Assembly (NCBI GenBank): GCA_902805615.1
Contig: CADCTQ010000585.1
Span: forward strand, 1 to 54,638
Source: an uncultured Cytophagales bacterium
Lineage (GTDB): Bacteria; Bacteroidota; Bacteroidia; Cytophagales; 172606-1
Direction: 5' to 3'
Length of the DNA stretch: 54,638 bases
Made by a program: the position numbers and the translations under genes. The notes under the pieces are model-generated. The model did not search any database. It worked only from the letters and a program-made list of their open reading frames with translations, and was not told the origin of the DNA. Positions 52,115 through 54,638 of the stretch are shown piece after piece (positions within the stretch are counted from its first letter, which is position 1; the number at the start of each line of letters is the position of its first letter).

Positions 52115-53050
52115 TTACTTACCACTTAACAACTGGTTCAACATCCCTTCTTTCAACGCGTAGCCCGACACGCGGATTTTTCGCAGGTCGTACTTGCGCA
52201 GCACGAAATCGAGCAGGCAACTGGCAACGACGATCATGTCTACCCGCATCGGCAGCATGCCCGGAATGGCGAGCCGCCCGGCCCGGTCGTTGGTGAGCAA
52301 CTGGCTGAGGATGGTTTGAAAGGACGAAAGTTCCAGCGTGCCCTCTACGAGCGTCGCTGCGTCGAGGGGGCGGCCCCTTTTTCCGGCGTCAATGGCGCAC
52401 AGCGTTTCGAAGGCACCCGAGGCGCCCACCAGGGCCACCGGCTGGTACTGGTGCACGGCGTTGGTGAGCGGAATGAGCGTTTCTTCCAGGGAATCGTGCA
52501 GCCGCCGCACGGCGGAGGGCGAAATGGGGTCGGTGGTCAGGTAGCGGTCCAGGAGCCGTTGGGCGCCGATCTCGAAGCTCCGTTTCCAGTACATCTTTTC
52601 GGCGTTGGCGAGGATGAATTCCACGCTGCCGCCGCCAATGTCCATCACCAGCGCAGTAGCCGTTCCCAGCGGCACGGCGCTCCGCACGCCGTAGTAGATG
52701 TATTCGGCCTCCTCGTCGCCCGAGATCACGCGCACCGCAATGCCCGTCCGCCCGGCAATGGCTTCCACCAGCGCCGCCCCGTTGCGGGCGTTGCGGATGG
52801 CACTGGTGGCCGTGGCAAAAACGCTTGCGGGCGGCACGCCAAATGCATCAATGCGCCGGCGGAAGCCCTCCAGGGCCGAGAGCGTCCGGGCAAATGCTTC
52901 GTCCGTAATCAGGCCCTGGCTGATGCCGCCCTGCCCGATTTTGGCCACGAACGTCTCGCGGTGCAGGACGGCAGGCGGGCCGCCCGGTTCGCCTTCGGCA
53001 ATGAGCAGGTGAAACGTATTGGTACCCAGGTCAATGACGGCTACGCGCAT
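52115..53050 (-). CDS. Ppx/GppA exopolyphosphatase family protein
   Basis: 311 residues. An actin-fold phosphatase acting on polyphosphate or pppGpp. The phosphate loops are DLGTNTFHLLIAEG at the start and MDIGGGSVEFILA, with ATSAIRNARNG and YYGVRSAVPLGTA between them. It is the short form without the C-terminal HD domain. Start 53050 (MRVAVIDLGTNTFHLL) is fixed by the first motif; an in-frame extension to 53197 is composed of repeat arms and is rejected. It is divergent from the carboxylase gene. Confidence 0.93.
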   Translation of the reverse strand: MRVAVIDLGTNTFHLLIAEGEPGGPPAVLHRETFVAKIGQGGISQGLITDEAFARTLSALEGFRRRIDAFGVPPASVFATATSAIRNARNGAALVEAIAGRTGIAVRVISGDEEAEYIYYGVRSAVPLGTATALVMDIGGGSVEFILANAEKMYWKRSFEIGAQRLLDRYLTTDPISPSAVRRLHDSLEETLIPLTNAVHQYQPVALVGASGAFETLCAIDAGKRGRPLDAATLVEGTLELSSFQTILSQLLTNDRAGRLAIPGMLPMRVDMIVVASCLLDFVLRKYDLRKIRVSGYALKEGMLNQLLSGK

Positions 53051-53051
53051 G

Positions 53052-53218
53052 GGAGAAGGGAGGAGTGAGGAGCCAGGAGTGAGAAGCGAGAAGGTTGCAC
53101 ACGGACGTATGCGGTTCAAAGGTACAAAACCAAAGGTACAAAGTACTTCTCGCGTTTTCTTCTTCTCGCTTCTCACTCCTCGCTTCTCACTTCTCACGCC
53201 TGCCTTCTCACTTCTCCC
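53052..53218. repeat. Facing arrays of GAGTGAGAAGCG words between divergent genes
   Basis: AGGAGTGAGAAGCGAGAAG (53076-53094) is exactly inverted at 53162-53180; more copies of the words (GGAGGAGTGAGGAGCC; CTTCTCACTCC, CTTCTCACTTCTCACG) extend both sides over about 53052-53218. It fills most of the 215-base gap shared by the promoters of the exopolyphosphatase and carboxylase genes. The word also follows the cysteine synthase stop at 32569. Confidence 0.88.
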
Positions 53219-53265
53219 CTCACTTTTCGTAACTTGACGCGTTATTTCAAACCCTTACCAACCCC

Positions 53266-54638
53266 ATGATCCAGGAGAGCCAATCTGCCCACGCCCTTAA
53301 ATTCGCCGAACTCGAACGCAAAAACCAGGAAGCCCTGCTCGGAGGGGGCCAGCCCCGCATTGACGCCCAGCACAAAAAAGGCAAGCTGACGGCCCGCGAA
53401 CGCCTCCAACTGCTGCTCGACGAGGGTTCCTTCGAAGAGATCGGCAAGTTCGTGACCCACCGCACCAAGGACTTCGGCCTCGACAAGGAATACTACCTGG
53501 GCGACGGCGTGGTGACGGGCTACGGCACGGTGAGCGGCCGGCTGGTGTACGTGTTTGCGCAGGACTTTACGGTGTTCGGCGGCGCCCTCTCCGAAACCCA
53601 CGCCGAGAAGATCTGCAAGATCATGGACCTTGCCATGCAGAACGGCGCCCCGGTGATCGGGCTCAACGATTCGGGCGGGGCCCGCATCCAGGAGGGCGTG
53701 GTGTCGCTGGCCGGCTACGCCGACATCTTCTACCGCAACACGCGGGCCTCGGGCGTGGTGCCCCAGATTTCGGCCATCATGGGTCCGTGCGCCGGCGGGG
53801 CCGTGTACTCACCCGCCATCACCGACTTCATCCTGATGGTTGAGAATACTTCTTATATGTTCGTGACCGGTCCCAACGTGGTCCGGACCGTGACGCACGA
53901 GAACGTGACGGCCGAAGAGCTGGGCGGGGCCAGCACGCACAGCACCAAGAGCGGGGTCACCCACTTTGCCTGCCCCAACGAGGCCGACTGCATCCTTTCC
54001 ATCAAAAAACTGCTCTCTTACGTTCCCCAGAATTGCGAAGACGACGCGCCCCGGCTGCCTTACCAGGGGGACGGCAACGAGTCCCGCCCGGCCCTCAACG
54101 GCATCATACCTGAAAACCCCAACCAGCCCTACGACATGCGCGAAGTGATCGAAGGCGTGGTGGACGCGGACTCCTTTTTCGAGGTGCACCGCAACTTTGC
54201 CGAGAACATCGTGGTGGGCTTTGCCCGCATCGGCGGCCGGAGCATCGGCGTGGTGGGCAACCAGCCGGCCGTGCTGGCCGGCGTGCTCGACATTGATGCC
54301 AGCACCAAGGCGGCCCGCTTCGTGCGGTTCTGCGACTCGTTCAACGTGCCCCTGCTGGTGTTCGAAGACGTGCCCGGCTTCCTGCCCGGCACCGACCAGG
54401 AGTGGAACGGCATCATCACCAACGGCGCCAAGCTGCTCTACGCCTTCTGCGAGGCCACCGTGCCCCGCGTGACGGTGATTACCCGCAAGGCCTACGGCGG
54501 CGCCTACGACGTGATGAACTCCAAGCACATCGGCGCCGACCTCAACTACGCCTGGCCCACCGCCGAGATCGCCGTGATGGGCGCCAAGGGTGCCGCCGAG
54601 ATCATCTTCAAGCGCGAAATTGCCGAGGCGGAGAACCC
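53266..54638 (+). CDS. Acyl-CoA carboxylase beta subunit (carboxyltransferase), partial
   Basis: The first 457 residues of a biotin-dependent carboxylase beta chain, cut by the window end; the normal length is about 510-540. Crotonase-fold carboxyltransferase features are [75 protein letters not shown], and [18 protein letters not shown]. It resembles the propionyl-CoA/methylmalonyl-CoA carboxylase class. The start ATG 53266 opens [17 protein letters not shown]. The biotinylated partner is not in the window. Confidence 0.95.
   Translation, partial: MIQESQSAHALKFAELERKNQEALLGGGQPRIDAQHKKGKLTARERLQLLLDEGSFEEIGKFVTHRTKDFGLDKEYYLGDGVVTGYGTVSGRLVYVFAQDFTVFGGALSETHAEKICKIMDLAMQNGAPVIGLNDSGGARIQEGVVSLAGYADIFYRNTRASGVVPQISAIMGPCAGGAVYSPAITDFILMVENTSYMFVTGPNVVRTVTHENVTAEELGGASTHSTKSGVTHFACPNEADCILSIKKLLSYVPQNCEDDAPRLPYQGDGNESRPALNGIIPENPNQPYDMREVIEGVVDADSFFEVHRNFAENIVVGFARIGGRSIGVVGNQPAVLAGVLDIDASTKAARFVRFCDSFNVPLLVFEDVPGFLPGTDQEWNGIITNGAKLLYAFCEATVPRVTVITRKAYGGAYDVMNSKHIGADLNYAWPTAEIAVMGAKGAAEIIFKREIAEAEN

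Noticed and set aside
53051-53197. N-terminal extension of the exopolyphosphatase
   Set aside because: It is encoded by repeat arms and lies before the conserved DLGTNT start.

Overview
The window is 54.6 kb of a GC-rich (about 60 % by eye) chromosome from a member of Bacteroidota, most likely order Cytophagales (Spirosoma/Larkinella-like). The assignment rests on gene content: FtsX-type permeases (one with the N-terminal prefix domain common in that group), a LytS/LytTR pair, a TPR/beta-propeller/OmpA protein, an EpsC-type serine acetyltransferase, a menaquinone isochorismate synthase, and several promoters of the Bacteroidota type (TTTG, about 19 bases, TAnnTTTG). I saw no rRNA, tRNA, prophage, transposase or CRISPR array. 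Most genes are housekeeping or envelope genes, in short operons with frequent strand switches.

Layout. 1-8.6 kb: tail of an unknown gene, ung, apaG, a methyltransferase, mgsA, a cytosine-deaminase-like enzyme, a GNAT acetyltransferase, a 500-bp palindromic repeat element, then the galactose operon galK-galT. 8.6-20 kb: an outer-membrane barrel protein, a glycerophosphodiester phosphodiesterase, the zinc-ribbon/Nif3 pair, a PAS histidine kinase, a DinB-like protein, a nicotinamidase-like hydrolase and a large secreted glutaminase-family protein. 20-28 kb: an NrtR-like Nudix regulator, an FtsX permease, a DUF433/DUF5615 toxin-antitoxin pair, an orphan HicB-like protein and a LytS/LytTR two-component pair. 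28-34 kb: a phosphatase, a menaquinone pair (hotdog thioesterase and isochorismate synthase), the cysteine pair (serine acetyltransferase and cysteine synthase), a cytochrome c and a DUF2071 protein. 34-43 kb: a leucine-rich-repeat protein, a PA14-OmpA fusion, an AraC regulator, a cupin/unknown/YceI group, proC, and two repeat-filled intergenic regions. 43-54.6 kb: hisH, a second FtsX permease, an ABC-F ATPase, a possible small RNA, the TPR/propeller/OmpA protein, a RelE-type toxin-antitoxin pair, an exopolyphosphatase and the start of an acyl-CoA carboxylase beta subunit.

The most unusual signal is between the genes. Many intergenic gaps carry a short array of degenerate 7-18 bp words, often facing an inverted copy of itself so that the transcript could fold into a long hairpin. 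The words differ between loci, but some recur at distant places (the GTCGTAAGTCC word, the CTGATCGGTTATGAT word, the GGAGACCGGAGG word). They resemble the heptameric STRR repeats described in cyanobacteria. At more than ten genes the array begins within a few bases of the stop codon, and in several the stop codon, or even the last codons, lies in repeat sequence. I regard this as the best candidate here for an under-described system.
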